From Alkalibacter saccharofermentans DSM 14828 (GTDB lineage: Bacteria > Bacillota > Clostridia > Eubacteriales > Alkalibacteraceae): a stretch of 64,000 nt of DNA. The notes beneath the pieces are model-generated. The model worked only from the letters and a program-made list of their open reading frames with translations, ran no database searches and had not been told where the DNA came from. The translations under genes and the position numbers were made by a program. The DNA lies in the NCBI RefSeq assembly GCF_900128885.1, contig NZ_FQTU01000001.1:304671-368670 (forward strand), read 5' to 3'. Shown piece by piece: positions 8,547 through 16,111 of this stretch. Every line of letters begins with the position of its first letter. The first letter of the stretch is position 1.

Positions 8547-10772
8547 ATGACATATTTAGATTTTAAAGGTGGTAAATGGTCTAAGGAAATCAATGTTAGA
8601 GATTTTATATTGAAAAACGTCACACCCTACGAGGGGGACGATAAATTTCTTTCTGGCCCTACTGACAGAACCAATCTCATTTGGGAAAAAATATCCCAGC
8701 TTCTGACTGATGAAAGAAACAACGGAGGCGTGCTGGATGTAGATACTAAAAACGTCTCAACCATTACGGCACATGATGCTGGATATATAGATAAATCAAA
8801 TGAAGTAATAGTCGGGCTTCAAACAGATGCCCCCTTGAAACGAGCAATCATGCCTTTTGGCGGCATCAGGATGGTTCTTAAGGGATGTGAAGCTTATGGT
8901 TTCGACATCGACCCCTCCTTTGAGGAAATATTCACTATTTACAGAAAAACTCATAATGCTGGCGTATATGACGCCTATACCGAAGAGATGAGGACAGCAA
9001 AAAAAGCTGGAGTAATAACCGGTCTTCCGGATGCTTACGGGAGAGGCAGAATAATCGGTGACTACAGGCGGGTAGCACTATACGGAGTAGACAGATTAAT
9101 AGAAGACAAGTACAATGAACTTGAACAGTGCAACGTCAATTTATCCGAAGAATCTTCTATCAGACTGCGCGAAGAGCTCTCTGAACAGATAAAAGCTCTG
9201 AAAGATTTGGTGAAGATGGGCTCTAAATATGGATTCGACCTTTCCAAACCTGCAAAAAATGCTACCGAAGCCGTACAGTGGGTGTACTTTGCCTACCTTG
9301 CTGCAGTCAAGGAGCAAAACGGAGCCGCGATGAGCCTTGGGAGGGTATCTAGCTTCCTTGATATATACATCGAGAGAGACTTGAAAAATCGTTTATTGAC
9401 AGAAGAACAAGCCCAGGAACTTATGGATCAATTTGTAATCAAATTGAGAATAGTAAGATTTTTAAGAACCCCCGAGTATGACAATCTCTTCAGTGGTGAT
9501 CCGACATGGGTCACTGAAAGCATCGGCGGGATGGCTACCGATGGCAGGACTCTGGTAACAAAAAGTTCTTTTAGATTCCTGCATACTCTTGAAAACCTTG
9601 GACCTGCACCGGAACCCAACATGACTGTTCTCTGGTCGGAAAAGCTACCTGTCAACTTTAAGAATTATTGCTCCAAGCTTTCTATAAACACCAGTTCCAT
9701 TCAGTACGAAAGTGATGACATAATGAGAGATTACTACGGCGATGATTACGGTATAGCATGCTGTGTTTCTGCCATGAAAATCGGTAAACAGATGCAGTTT
9801 TTTGGAGCCAGGTGCAACCTTGCAAAAGCATTGCTATATGCGATAAACGGAGGAAAAGACGAAAAAACCGGTCTCCAGATTGGACCTGAATTCAAGGGAA
9901 TTTCTACTGAATACCTTCGTTATGAAGATGTTATTAAAAGCTTTGATTCAACCCTTGACTGGCTAGCAGGCCTATACATCGATACGCTGAACATCATACA
10001 CTACATGCACGACAAGTACTGCTACGAAAAGATACAAATGGCACTCCATGACAAGGACGTGCTCAGAACTATGGCTTGCGGAATAGCAGGACTATCAGTG
10101 GTGGCAGATTCCTTAAGCGCAATAAAACATGCCAAGGTAAAAACAATCCGGGATGAATCCGGCCTGGCAGTAGATTATGAAATAGAGGGAGATTATCCTA
10201 AGTTTGGCAACAACGATCCATTAGTAGATGATATCGCTTCGGATGTAGTCAAATTGTTCATGGATAAACTCAGAAAGCACAAAACTTACAGAGAGTCCGT
10301 ACCTACGATGTCCATTCTTACGATAACATCAAATGTGGTGTATGGAGAAAAAACGGGCAATACCCCGGATGGCAGAAAAACCGGAGAGCCATTGGCCCCG
10401 GGAGCCAACCCGATGCATGGAAGAGACAAAAATGGTGCCCTTGCAGTTTTGAGCTCCATAGGGAAGCTTCCCTACGAACATGCTCAAGATGGAATTTCAT
10501 ATACTTTCTCGATTATTCCAAAGGCTTTGGGCAAGGATAACGATGATCGAATCAACAATATGACAGCTTTGCTTGATGGATATTTCGCAAATGGCGGCCA
10601 TCATATAAATGTTAATGTGTTTGAAAAAGAAACCCTTCTGGACGCTATGGATCACCCCGAGAAATATCCTCAATTAACTATACGCGTTTCAGGTTATGCT
10701 GTAAACTTCATCAAGCTTACTAGAAAGCAACAAATAGATGTAATAAACAGAACGTTCCACGAAAAAATATAA
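8547..10772 (+). CDS. pflB: Pyruvate formate-lyase
   Basis: A glycyl-radical enzyme that cleaves pyruvate plus CoA to acetyl-CoA and formate, the non-oxidative pyruvate route of anaerobic fermenters. The adjacent active-site cysteines are Cys405-Cys406 in ACCVSAM. The radical glycine is Gly716 in RVSGYAVNF near the C-terminus. The open frame extends 14 codons upstream to 8505, but AAGGAG at 8532-8537 fits only the ATG at 8547, giving 741 residues, a normal PFL length. The catalytic motif and the Trp/Arg-rich core agree with true PFL and not with glycerol, choline or hydroxyproline lyase relatives. The activase follows after 16 bases. Confidence 0.94.
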   Translation: MTYLDFKGGKWSKEINVRDFILKNVTPYEGDDKFLSGPTDRTNLIWEKISQLLTDERNNGGVLDVDTKNVSTITAHDAGYIDKSNEVIVGLQTDAPLKRAIMPFGGIRMVLKGCEAYGFDIDPSFEEIFTIYRKTHNAGVYDAYTEEMRTAKKAGVITGLPDAYGRGRIIGDYRRVALYGVDRLIEDKYNELEQCNVNLSEESSIRLREELSEQIKALKDLVKMGSKYGFDLSKPAKNATEAVQWVYFAYLAAVKEQNGAAMSLGRVSSFLDIYIERDLKNRLLTEEQAQELMDQFVIKLRIVRFLRTPEYDNLFSGDPTWVTESIGGMATDGRTLVTKSSFRFLHTLENLGPAPEPNMTVLWSEKLPVNFKNYCSKLSINTSSIQYESDDIMRDYYGDDYGIACCVSAMKIGKQMQFFGARCNLAKALLYAINGGKDEKTGLQIGPEFKGISTEYLRYEDVIKSFDSTLDWLAGLYIDTLNIIHYMHDKYCYEKIQMALHDKDVLRTMACGIAGLSVVADSLSAIKHAKVKTIRDESGLAVDYEIEGDYPKFGNNDPLVDDIASDVVKLFMDKLRKHKTYRESVPTMSILTITSNVVYGEKTGNTPDGRKTGEPLAPGANPMHGRDKNGALAVLSSIGKLPYEHAQDGISYTFSIIPKALGKDNDDRINNMTALLDGYFANGGHHINVNVFEKETLLDAMDHPEKYPQLTIRVSGYAVNFIKLTRKQQIDVINRTFHEKI

Positions 10773-10788
10773 ACGGGAGTTGATCCTG

Positions 10789-11523
10789 GTGAAAGATTCA
10801 ATTAAAGGAAGAATCAGCTCTGTAGAGTCCTTTGGGACGGTTGACGGCCCTGGAATACGATATATCGTATTCCTTCAAGGCTGTCCTCTAAGGTGTCTTT
10901 ACTGCCACAACAGAGATACCTGGGATCCCAAAGGCGGTAAAGAAACTACAGTAGACGAGGTTTTCAATGAAATACTAAAATATAAAGACTATTTTCGCTT
11001 TTCAGGTGGAGGGGTAACTGTATCTGGGGGAGAGCCTACGCTACAGGCAGATTTTGTAACGGAACTATTCAAAAAATGCAAAGAACATGACATCAATACT
11101 GCCCTGGACACCTCTGGATTTGCGGACACCGAAAAGCTCCAAGAGTTATTAAGCCTAACTGATCTTGTTCTCCTAGACATAAAACAGACAGACGAAAACA
11201 AGCATAAACAGCTGACCGGCGTAGGACTTGATAAAATCCGGCGCTTTGCTGCCTATCTTAAAGAAAAAAAAATTCCAGTATGGATTCGATATGTTCTAGT
11301 TCCGGGATATACAGACGACATCAAAGACTTAAAGGAAGCATCTGAATTCATATCCAGACATGATAATGTTCAAAGAGTCGAGGTTCTTCCCTACCACAGC
11401 ATGGGACAGTGCAAATGGGAGGAGCTTGGAGATGATTACAAGCTAAAGGGCATTGTAACTCCTAGCCAAGAAGACGTAGATAAAGCTCAAAATATTTTGT
11501 CAGCTGGCCTAAAAAGAGATTAA
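10789..11523 (+). CDS. pflA: Pyruvate formate-lyase activating enzyme
   Basis: A radical-SAM protein that installs the glycyl radical on PflB using S-adenosylmethionine. The cluster motif CPLRCLYC (Cys32, 36, 39) lies after FLQG. The SAM-binding motif is SGGEPTLQ near residue 80, and the second nucleotide region is LDTSGF. The start is set at GTG 10789 because GGGAG at 10775-10779 gives 9-base spacing; an in-frame TTG at 10780 would overlap that site. Length of 244 residues is typical for PflA and lacks the extra ferredoxin insert of other glycyl-radical activases, supporting the PFL assignment. Confidence 0.94.
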   Translation: MKDSIKGRISSVESFGTVDGPGIRYIVFLQGCPLRCLYCHNRDTWDPKGGKETTVDEVFNEILKYKDYFRFSGGGVTVSGGEPTLQADFVTELFKKCKEHDINTALDTSGFADTEKLQELLSLTDLVLLDIKQTDENKHKQLTGVGLDKIRRFAAYLKEKKIPVWIRYVLVPGYTDDIKDLKEASEFISRHDNVQRVEVLPYHSMGQCKWEELGDDYKLKGIVTPSQEDVDKAQNILSAGLKRD

Positions 11524-11525
11524 CG

Positions 11526-11559
11526 TTTAAAAAGCAACCTGTGAAGGTTGCTTTTTAAA
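11526..11559 (+). terminator. Bidirectional terminator after pflA
   Basis: A 15-bp perfect stem (11526-11540 / 11545-11559, loop GTGA) has A-rich left and T-rich right arms, so it can terminate pflA on the plus strand and the convergent 4Fe-4S gene on the minus strand. Confidence 0.8.
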
Positions 11560-11588
11560 TAGTTGAGCCGAAATCAATTGCTTGGACT

Positions 11589-12098
11589 TTAGCTTTTAAC
11601 AGTATCATATTCCGGTTTTTTATTTACAAACTTCTGATCTATCAAATACGCTCCATGTCCCATGGGGCAGATCTGACACCAGCTCCTTGGCTTGAATATA
11701 ATCCCCATTAATGCTCCAATCAAAAATGACATAAACATCATCCTAAATAAAATTGTAGCGATTTCGGTAAATCCTCTACCTCTCAGAGCCATCATTACAG
11801 TAAATACCGAAGCCATGAGGATCAATGCTGCATTTTTCACCTTTGTTGTTCGCCATGATTTCGGCAAAGGATTATTCATGGATATCTTAGGCAGGAACTT
11901 GCCAAAAAAAGATCCTCTCGGGCAAACTTTAGAACAGTGAGCTTTTCCGTGGCCTTTAAAGGCAAGAAAAATAGGATGTCCCATACAGACAAGCCCTAAT
12001 ATGCCAAAACGATGATCGATAAATGACAACACGAAGAAACCTATAATAATTACGTAACTCCAAGACTGAATATTTTTAATTTTTTTTGTACCCTTCAT
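11589..12098 (-). CDS. Membrane 4Fe-4S binding protein (NapH/CcoG-like)
   Basis: A 169-residue integral membrane protein with about four hydrophobic segments (residues 15-45, 85-105, 110-135). Two cytoplasmic-side cysteine motifs are HCSKVCPRGSFFG (near 55) and WCQICPMGHGAY (near 140), each CxxxCP or CxxCP as in polyferredoxin-like NapH/CcoG domains. Only two motifs of this truncated type are present, so it probably carries one or two [4Fe-4S] clusters. It sits downstream of the Crp/Fnr gene on the same strand (96-base gap), consistent with co-regulation. Electron partners are unknown. Confidence 0.7.
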   Translation of the reverse strand: MKGTKKIKNIQSWSYVIIIGFFVLSFIDHRFGILGLVCMGHPIFLAFKGHGKAHCSKVCPRGSFFGKFLPKISMNNPLPKSWRTTKVKNAALILMASVFTVMMALRGRGFTEIATILFRMMFMSFLIGALMGIIFKPRSWCQICPMGHGAYLIDQKFVNKKPEYDTVKS

Positions 12099-12194
12099 AA
12101 TTCCTCCAGAAATTTATATTTTGTTAAGCTTATTTTAACTGGACTCATTATGTTTTTATGTGATTTTTGTCACATTCAAAGGACTGAATTAAAT

Positions 12195-12824
12195 TTATTT
12201 TAAAAATATCCTTCCTCGTCTTAATTCTATCTTGTCTTCCATTTGAAGCTTTTTCAGATTTCTAGTCACTACTTCCCTAGAAGTTCCAATGTCGCCTGCA
12301 ATTTTTTCGTGAGTAGCAACAACTATATTATGCGTATCCTTATGATTGGATAAGTATTCTTCCAATCTGGTCCTTACATCGTAAAGGGCTGAAGCTTCAA
12401 CCTGCTCATATGCAGTAATCAGTTTTGTCGTCAGCTGTCTGAATATATATTTTTGGATAATCTCATCTCGATGGTAAAGGTCGAAGAATAAATCAGTCGG
12501 CATCACCATTATCCTGCTGTTCTTTTCCGCATAAGCGTTGAAGCTATAATCCATTTCGCTTAATATGCACATTGCCGCTAAAAGACAAACTTCTCCTTTG
12601 CCAAGGCGAAAAAGCGTCTTCTCTTTTCCGTCTTCAGTGGTTCTATAAAACCTTATGCTTCCTTCCAAAATGAAGGGGACACCATAGCATCCTTCTCCTT
12701 CCATTTGAAGAAACTGACCTTTTTCTACAACTTTAATAACTGCATGTCGGAATATCTCCGACAGTTGACTATCTTTTAAATGGGAAAGCATTTCAAAAGT
12801 TCGCTCAAATTCTTTTTTTGACAT
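12195..12824 (-). CDS. Crp/Fnr family transcriptional regulator
   Basis: A 209-residue protein with an N-terminal cyclic-nucleotide-binding-like beta barrel (residues 15-130), a long dimer helix, and a C-terminal winged helix. The recognition part is HEKIAGDIGTSREVVTRNL (near 165-185). It lacks the N-terminal cysteine cluster of true FNR. It does have Cys80 and Cys86 (CLLAAMC) and Cys46 inside the sensor barrel. The start is taken at ATG 12824, not the preceding in-frame TTG, because AGGTG gives 5-6 base spacing. Neighbouring redox genes on both sides suggest a redox or nitrosative role, which is an inference. Confidence 0.85.
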   Translation of the reverse strand: MSKKEFERTFEMLSHLKDSQLSEIFRHAVIKVVEKGQFLQMEGEGCYGVPFILEGSIRFYRTTEDGKEKTLFRLGKGEVCLLAAMCILSEMDYSFNAYAEKNSRIMVMPTDLFFDLYHRDEIIQKYIFRQLTTKLITAYEQVEASALYDVRTRLEEYLSNHKDTHNIVVATHEKIAGDIGTSREVVTRNLKKLQMEDKIELRRGRIFLK

Positions 12825-12902
12825 CAAATCACCTCACGAAATCATTCTACACCATATACTATCGGCAATCAAATTTGAAAAGGTTTACCGTCTATTGATC
12901 TC

Positions 12903-12931
12903 TTGACCTTTCATCTTCATAAGAATAAAAT
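12903..12931 (+). promoter_or_regulatory. Promoter of the mini-ferredoxin gene
   Basis: TTGACC (12903-12908) and TAAAAT (12926-12931) are 17 bases apart, about 40 bases before the ATG at 12973 and divergent from the Crp/Fnr gene. Confidence 0.6.
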
Positions 12932-12972
12932 AGTACTGATAGTTTCGTTAATATATTAACAGGAGGTGCATT

Positions 12973-13215
12973 ATGCGCACTATTAAAGTCTGCGTTGGAA
13001 ATACTTGTCACTTGAAAGGATCTTATAAGGTTTTGTCAATAATTCAGGAATATGTGAAGGCTAATCGTCTTTCTCACGAAATCGAGCTTCGGGGCACATT
13101 TTGTCTCGGTCGTTGCACTGAAGGAGTGTCCGTACAAATAGATGAAGGAGAGATCTTTTCTGTAACTCCGGGAACCGCTGAAGATTTCATAGGTAATATT
13201 TTACAAACAGCATAA
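12973..13215 (+). CDS. Small thioredoxin-like [2Fe-2S] ferredoxin
   Basis: An 80-residue single-domain protein equal to the isolated NuoE/HndB cluster domain. The four expected ligands are seen in CVGNTCHLKG near the N-terminus and CLGRCTEG near residue 45. AGGAGG lies 6 bases before ATG. It is transcribed away from a Crp/Fnr gene and toward a thioredoxin-like gene. As a stand-alone 2Fe-2S carrier it may serve the hydrogenase or a local reductase; the sequence does not say which. Confidence 0.8.
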   Translation: MRTIKVCVGNTCHLKGSYKVLSIIQEYVKANRLSHEIELRGTFCLGRCTEGVSVQIDEGEIFSVTPGTAEDFIGNILQTA

Positions 13216-13304
13216 CCAAAAATGCAAACCCAAATTTATATTAAGTATTTATGTCTTTGATTTGCGGTGTTTTTTTATTAACCTTAAACTGGGAGGCTGA
13301 GAAA

Positions 13305-13625
13305 ATGAAACAGTTTAGAGATATCTCGGATATTAAAGAAGCCATATGCCAAGATAATTTTTTTATACTGGTATTTTCATCAAGCAACTGCAACGTTTGT
13401 ATCTCGGTTAAGGAAAATATCCAACATCTTCTTAATAAATATCCATATTTAAATTTTTATCAGGTTCCCATAGATGAACTTCCTGCTGCTAGCGGAGATT
13501 TTTTGGTCTTTACCGTCCCAACTGTTGCGCTTTTTCACCAAGGCAAAGAAGTCTACAGGGCATCTAGATTCATTCCATTTAAAGAACTGGAAGATAAAAT
13601 TCTTTTTTATAATGAGAACCTATGA
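13305..13625 (+). CDS. Thioredoxin-like protein
   Basis: A 106-residue thioredoxin-fold protein. The active-site equivalent is SSNCNVCISV, a CxxC motif (Cys-Asn-Val-Cys) and not the classic CGPC. The cis-proline loop is FTVPTVALF. The frame is open from 13251, but GGGAGG at 13291-13296 is 8 bases before the ATG at 13305, so that start is chosen. It follows the mini-ferredoxin gene with a 90-base gap. It is probably a thiol reductase or redox sensor of unknown partner. Confidence 0.75.
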   Translation: MKQFRDISDIKEAICQDNFFILVFSSSNCNVCISVKENIQHLLNKYPYLNFYQVPIDELPAASGDFLVFTVPTVALFHQGKEVYRASRFIPFKELEDKILFYNENL

Positions 13626-13626
13626 T

Positions 13627-13655
13627 TTGTGTTATCCGAAAAGTTTCTGTATAAT
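13627..13655 (+). promoter_or_regulatory. Promoter of the nitroreductase gene
   Basis: TTGTGT (13627-13632), a 17-base spacer and TATAAT (13650-13655) lie about 37 bases before the nitroreductase ATG and overlap the end of the thioredoxin-like gene. Confidence 0.55.
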
Positions 13656-13691
13656 ATAACATATAAAACAACTTCAGCTGGGAGGATTTGG

Positions 13692-14270
13692 ATGGATAAG
13701 CGGAGCTTTAAATACGATATCATGCCGGAAATCAAAAGCCGTTGGTCTTCAAGAGCTTTTTCTGATAAAAAAGTTGAAAATGAAGAAGTAATGGCAGTGC
13801 TAGAAGCAGCATCTTTTGCTCCCTCTTGCTTCAACGAACAGCCCTGGCGCTTTATTCTTGCAGATACTGAAGGCAAAAAACAAAAGATTTGCTCTTTGCT
13901 ATACGATGGAAATAAAAGGTGGGCATGCGATGCCCCTGTTTTGTTGCTCCTTCTCTCTTACAAGTATTTTGATTCCAACTCCAAGGATAATTACTGGCAT
14001 ATGTTCGATACTGGCACAGCCTGGGGTTATCTAAGCCTTGAAGCATGGAGGCGTGGACTTTTGGTACATGCTATGGGAGGATTCAGTAGAAAAAGAACCC
14101 GTGAAGAGCTCAAAATCGACGATGATTACGATATTGTAACCATTATAGCAATGGGCTACCCCGGCAATATGTCCAGATTACCGGAGGATCTGCAAAAGAA
14201 GGAGCATCCTGGGGTAAGAAAACCTGTAGAATCTCTTATAATTGAAATGGATGAAAGCTTGCCTAAATGA
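13692..14270 (+). CDS. Nitroreductase family protein
   Basis: A 192-residue FMN-dependent NAD(P)H oxidoreductase of the nitroreductase fold. SRWSSRAFSDKKV near the N-terminus is the FMN phosphate/ribityl loop (RxSxRxF type). ASFAPSCFNEQPWRF is the isoalloxazine loop. GTAWGYLSLEAWRRGL is the dimer helix and IIAMGYPG the C-terminal strand. The open frame begins at 13629, but GGAGG at 13681-13685 points to the ATG at 13692. The natural substrate is unknown; family members reduce quinones, flavins or nitro compounds. Confidence 0.87.
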   Translation: MDKRSFKYDIMPEIKSRWSSRAFSDKKVENEEVMAVLEAASFAPSCFNEQPWRFILADTEGKKQKICSLLYDGNKRWACDAPVLLLLLSYKYFDSNSKDNYWHMFDTGTAWGYLSLEAWRRGLLVHAMGGFSRKRTREELKIDDDYDIVTIIAMGYPGNMSRLPEDLQKKEHPGVRKPVESLIIEMDESLPK

Positions 14271-14274
14271 TGTT

Positions 14275-14306
14275 ATAAAACCTTGCCGTTATTGGCAAGG
14301 TTTTAT
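14275..14306. terminator. Bidirectional terminator between nitroreductase and mscL
   Basis: A 13-bp perfect stem (14275-14287 / 14294-14306) with loop GTTATT sits between the two convergent stop codons and has T-rich sequence on the plus-strand side. Confidence 0.75.
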
Positions 14307-14311
14307 TCTTT

Positions 14312-14749
14312 CTATTCAATAACAGATGTACAATGTGGACATCTGGTTGCATCGATATGTACCTCTTCAAAGCAAAAACTGCATTTTTTTGTAGTTTCAG
14401 GTGCTGGCGCCATTTCCTCTTTCCTTTTCATTTTGTTTAACTGCTTAATCACCATGAAGATTGCAAATGCAATTATTAGAAAATCTACAATATTATTTAA
14501 AAACAATCCATAATTGAGCGTCAATGCCCCTGCAGTTTGAGCTTCTTCCAAAGTAAGATATTGACCTTCTCCCAACACCACGAACAAATTGGTGAAATCA
14601 GTATCCCCAAGCAATACCCCAATAAGCGGCATAATCATATCATTTACCAATGAAGTCACTATCTTACCAAAGGCCCCGCCTATTATTATACCTATTGCCA
14701 GGTCTACCATGTTTCCTTTGAGGGCAAATTCTTTGAATTCCTTTATCAT
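14312..14749 (-). CDS. mscL: Large-conductance mechanosensitive channel MscL with zinc-ribbon tail
   Basis: A 145-residue channel that opens under membrane tension to release solutes on hypo-osmotic shock. The N-terminal amphipathic helix FKEFALKGNMVDLAIGIIIG and the glycine-rich pore helix GGAFGKIVTSLVND are classic. The second membrane helix is NNIVDFLIIAFAIFMVIK near 95-110. The C-terminus adds a four-cysteine ribbon, CSFC and CPHC, absent from Escherichia coli MscL but seen in some Firmicutes. GGAGG upstream fits the ATG at 14749, six codons inside the longest frame. Confidence 0.93.
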   Translation of the reverse strand: MIKEFKEFALKGNMVDLAIGIIIGGAFGKIVTSLVNDMIMPLIGVLLGDTDFTNLFVVLGEGQYLTLEEAQTAGALTLNYGLFLNNIVDFLIIAFAIFMVIKQLNKMKRKEEMAPAPETTKKCSFCFEEVHIDATRCPHCTSVIE

Positions 14750-14820
14750 TTTGATTTCCTCCTTCATGGTTCATAATATTAACAACATATGATATCTATA
14801 TACATTTATTATAACTCATT

Positions 14821-14878
14821 TCCAAAACAAAAGAATAAAAAACTGTTGCATATGCTATTTAAGCATCTGCAACAGTTT
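14821..14878 (-). terminator. Terminator of the dnaK operon (after dnaJ)
   Basis: Nested stems (14840-14850 / 14868-14878 and 14852-14856 / 14862-14866) lie just after the dnaJ stop. The minus strand then runs into a U-rich tail (14821-14840). Confidence 0.85.
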
Positions 14879-14881
14879 AAA

Positions 14882-16027
14882 TCAGTTGAAATATTTTTTT
14901 ACCTTGTCCCAAAAGCTTTTGCCTTGTTCGTGAATTTCGTGCTCTCCATCGACTTCAGCAAATTTTCTAAGCAATTCCTTTTGCTCATCATTTAGCTTTT
15001 TAGGAATTTCGACCTTGACTTTTACGTACTGATCGCCTTTTCCGTAACCCATGGGATTAGCAACTCCACGCCCCTTTAGTCTGAAGGTCTGGTGGGATTG
15101 TGTTCCCTCAGGTATCGTAAATTTAATTTGTTCTATCTTCTTTTTCTTTTCGTTCAATGACGGAATCATTATCTCGTCCCCCAGAGCAGCCTGAACAAAT
15201 GTTATCGGAATTTCACAAAATATGTTCGTCCCTTCCCTTTCAAAGAAAGGATGGGATTTGACGCTAATATATACGTAGACATCTCCTCTTGGCCCACCTA
15301 AGGTTCCCGGTTCTCCTTCTCCCCTTAAAGGAAGAACGTTGCCGTCCTCGACTCCTGCAGGAATGTTAATTGATATGGACTTTTCTTTCCTCTTTGTCCC
15401 TTTTCCACCACATGCCTTACAAGGCTTGGAGACAATCTTTCCTTCTCCGTGGCACTTATCGCATGTCTTTACAGTCTGCATGACTCCAAAGGGAGTCCTT
15501 TGATTCACTCTTACTTGTCCTGATCCGTTGCATTTGTCACAGGTCTTAACATCACTTCCGGATTCTGCTCCGGAACCGTGACATACCTCGCATTCTTCAT
15601 CTCTTGATATCTTAATATCCTTTTCTACGCCAAAAACTGCCTCTTCGAAGTCAAGTGTTATGCCGACCTTTATATCCGGACCCTTTTGGGGCCTTCTAGA
15701 TCTACTTCCCGAAAAGCCTCCGCCAAACATATCGAATATATCGCCAAAGATATCGTCAAATCCGGCACCGCCGCCAAATCCGCCGAATCCACCGGCACCA
15801 TTTCCCATGCCTGCATGCCCGAATTGATCGTATTGTGAGCGCTTAGATGAATCGCTTAAGACTTCGTAAGCTTCGTTTACTTCCTTGAAGTTTTCCTCTG
15901 CTTCTTTGTCTTCGGGATTTCTATCCGGATGGTACTTCATTGCAAGCTTTCTGTATGCTTTTTTTATCTCATCCTCAGAGGCACCCTTGCTGACTCCCAG
16001 GACCTCATAATAGTCTCGTTTGCTCAT
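14882..16027 (-). CDS. dnaJ: Chaperone DnaJ (Hsp40)
   Basis: A 381-residue type I J-protein that stimulates DnaK ATPase and delivers unfolded substrates. The J domain (1-70) has the HPD tripeptide in YHPDRNPED. A Gly/Phe region (75-115) follows, then four zinc motifs of the CxxCxGxG kind (CEVCHGSG, CDKCNGSG, CDKCHGEG, CKACGGKG, residues 145-210), then the substrate-binding C-terminal domains. It is the last gene of hrcA-grpE-dnaK-dnaJ, 84 bases after dnaK with an intervening hairpin. Confidence 0.97.
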   Translation of the reverse strand: MSKRDYYEVLGVSKGASEDEIKKAYRKLAMKYHPDRNPEDKEAEENFKEVNEAYEVLSDSSKRSQYDQFGHAGMGNGAGGFGGFGGGAGFDDIFGDIFDMFGGGFSGSRSRRPQKGPDIKVGITLDFEEAVFGVEKDIKISRDEECEVCHGSGAESGSDVKTCDKCNGSGQVRVNQRTPFGVMQTVKTCDKCHGEGKIVSKPCKACGGKGTKRKEKSISINIPAGVEDGNVLPLRGEGEPGTLGGPRGDVYVYISVKSHPFFEREGTNIFCEIPITFVQAALGDEIMIPSLNEKKKKIEQIKFTIPEGTQSHQTFRLKGRGVANPMGYGKGDQYVKVKVEIPKKLNDEQKELLRKFAEVDGEHEIHEQGKSFWDKVKKYFN

Positions 16028-16075
16028 ATTTTCTCTCCTTGCGTTAAATTCAAGGTTTCATCATATCATAAACAT

Positions 16076-16101
16076 GCAACCAAAGCAATTGCCTTGGTTG
16101 C
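16076..16101 (-). terminator. Intercistronic hairpin between dnaK and dnaJ
   Basis: An 11-bp stem with one mismatch (16076-16086 / 16091-16101, loop AATT) follows the dnaK stop on the minus strand. No U-run follows, so it is more likely a partial terminator or mRNA-stabilising hairpin that sets the dnaK:dnaJ ratio. Confidence 0.5.
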
Positions 16102-16111
16102 GGGTTTAATG

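Noticed and set aside
12195..12824. Assignment of the Crp-family regulator as FNR
   Set aside because: The N-terminal cysteine cluster needed for the 4Fe-4S oxygen sensor is missing.
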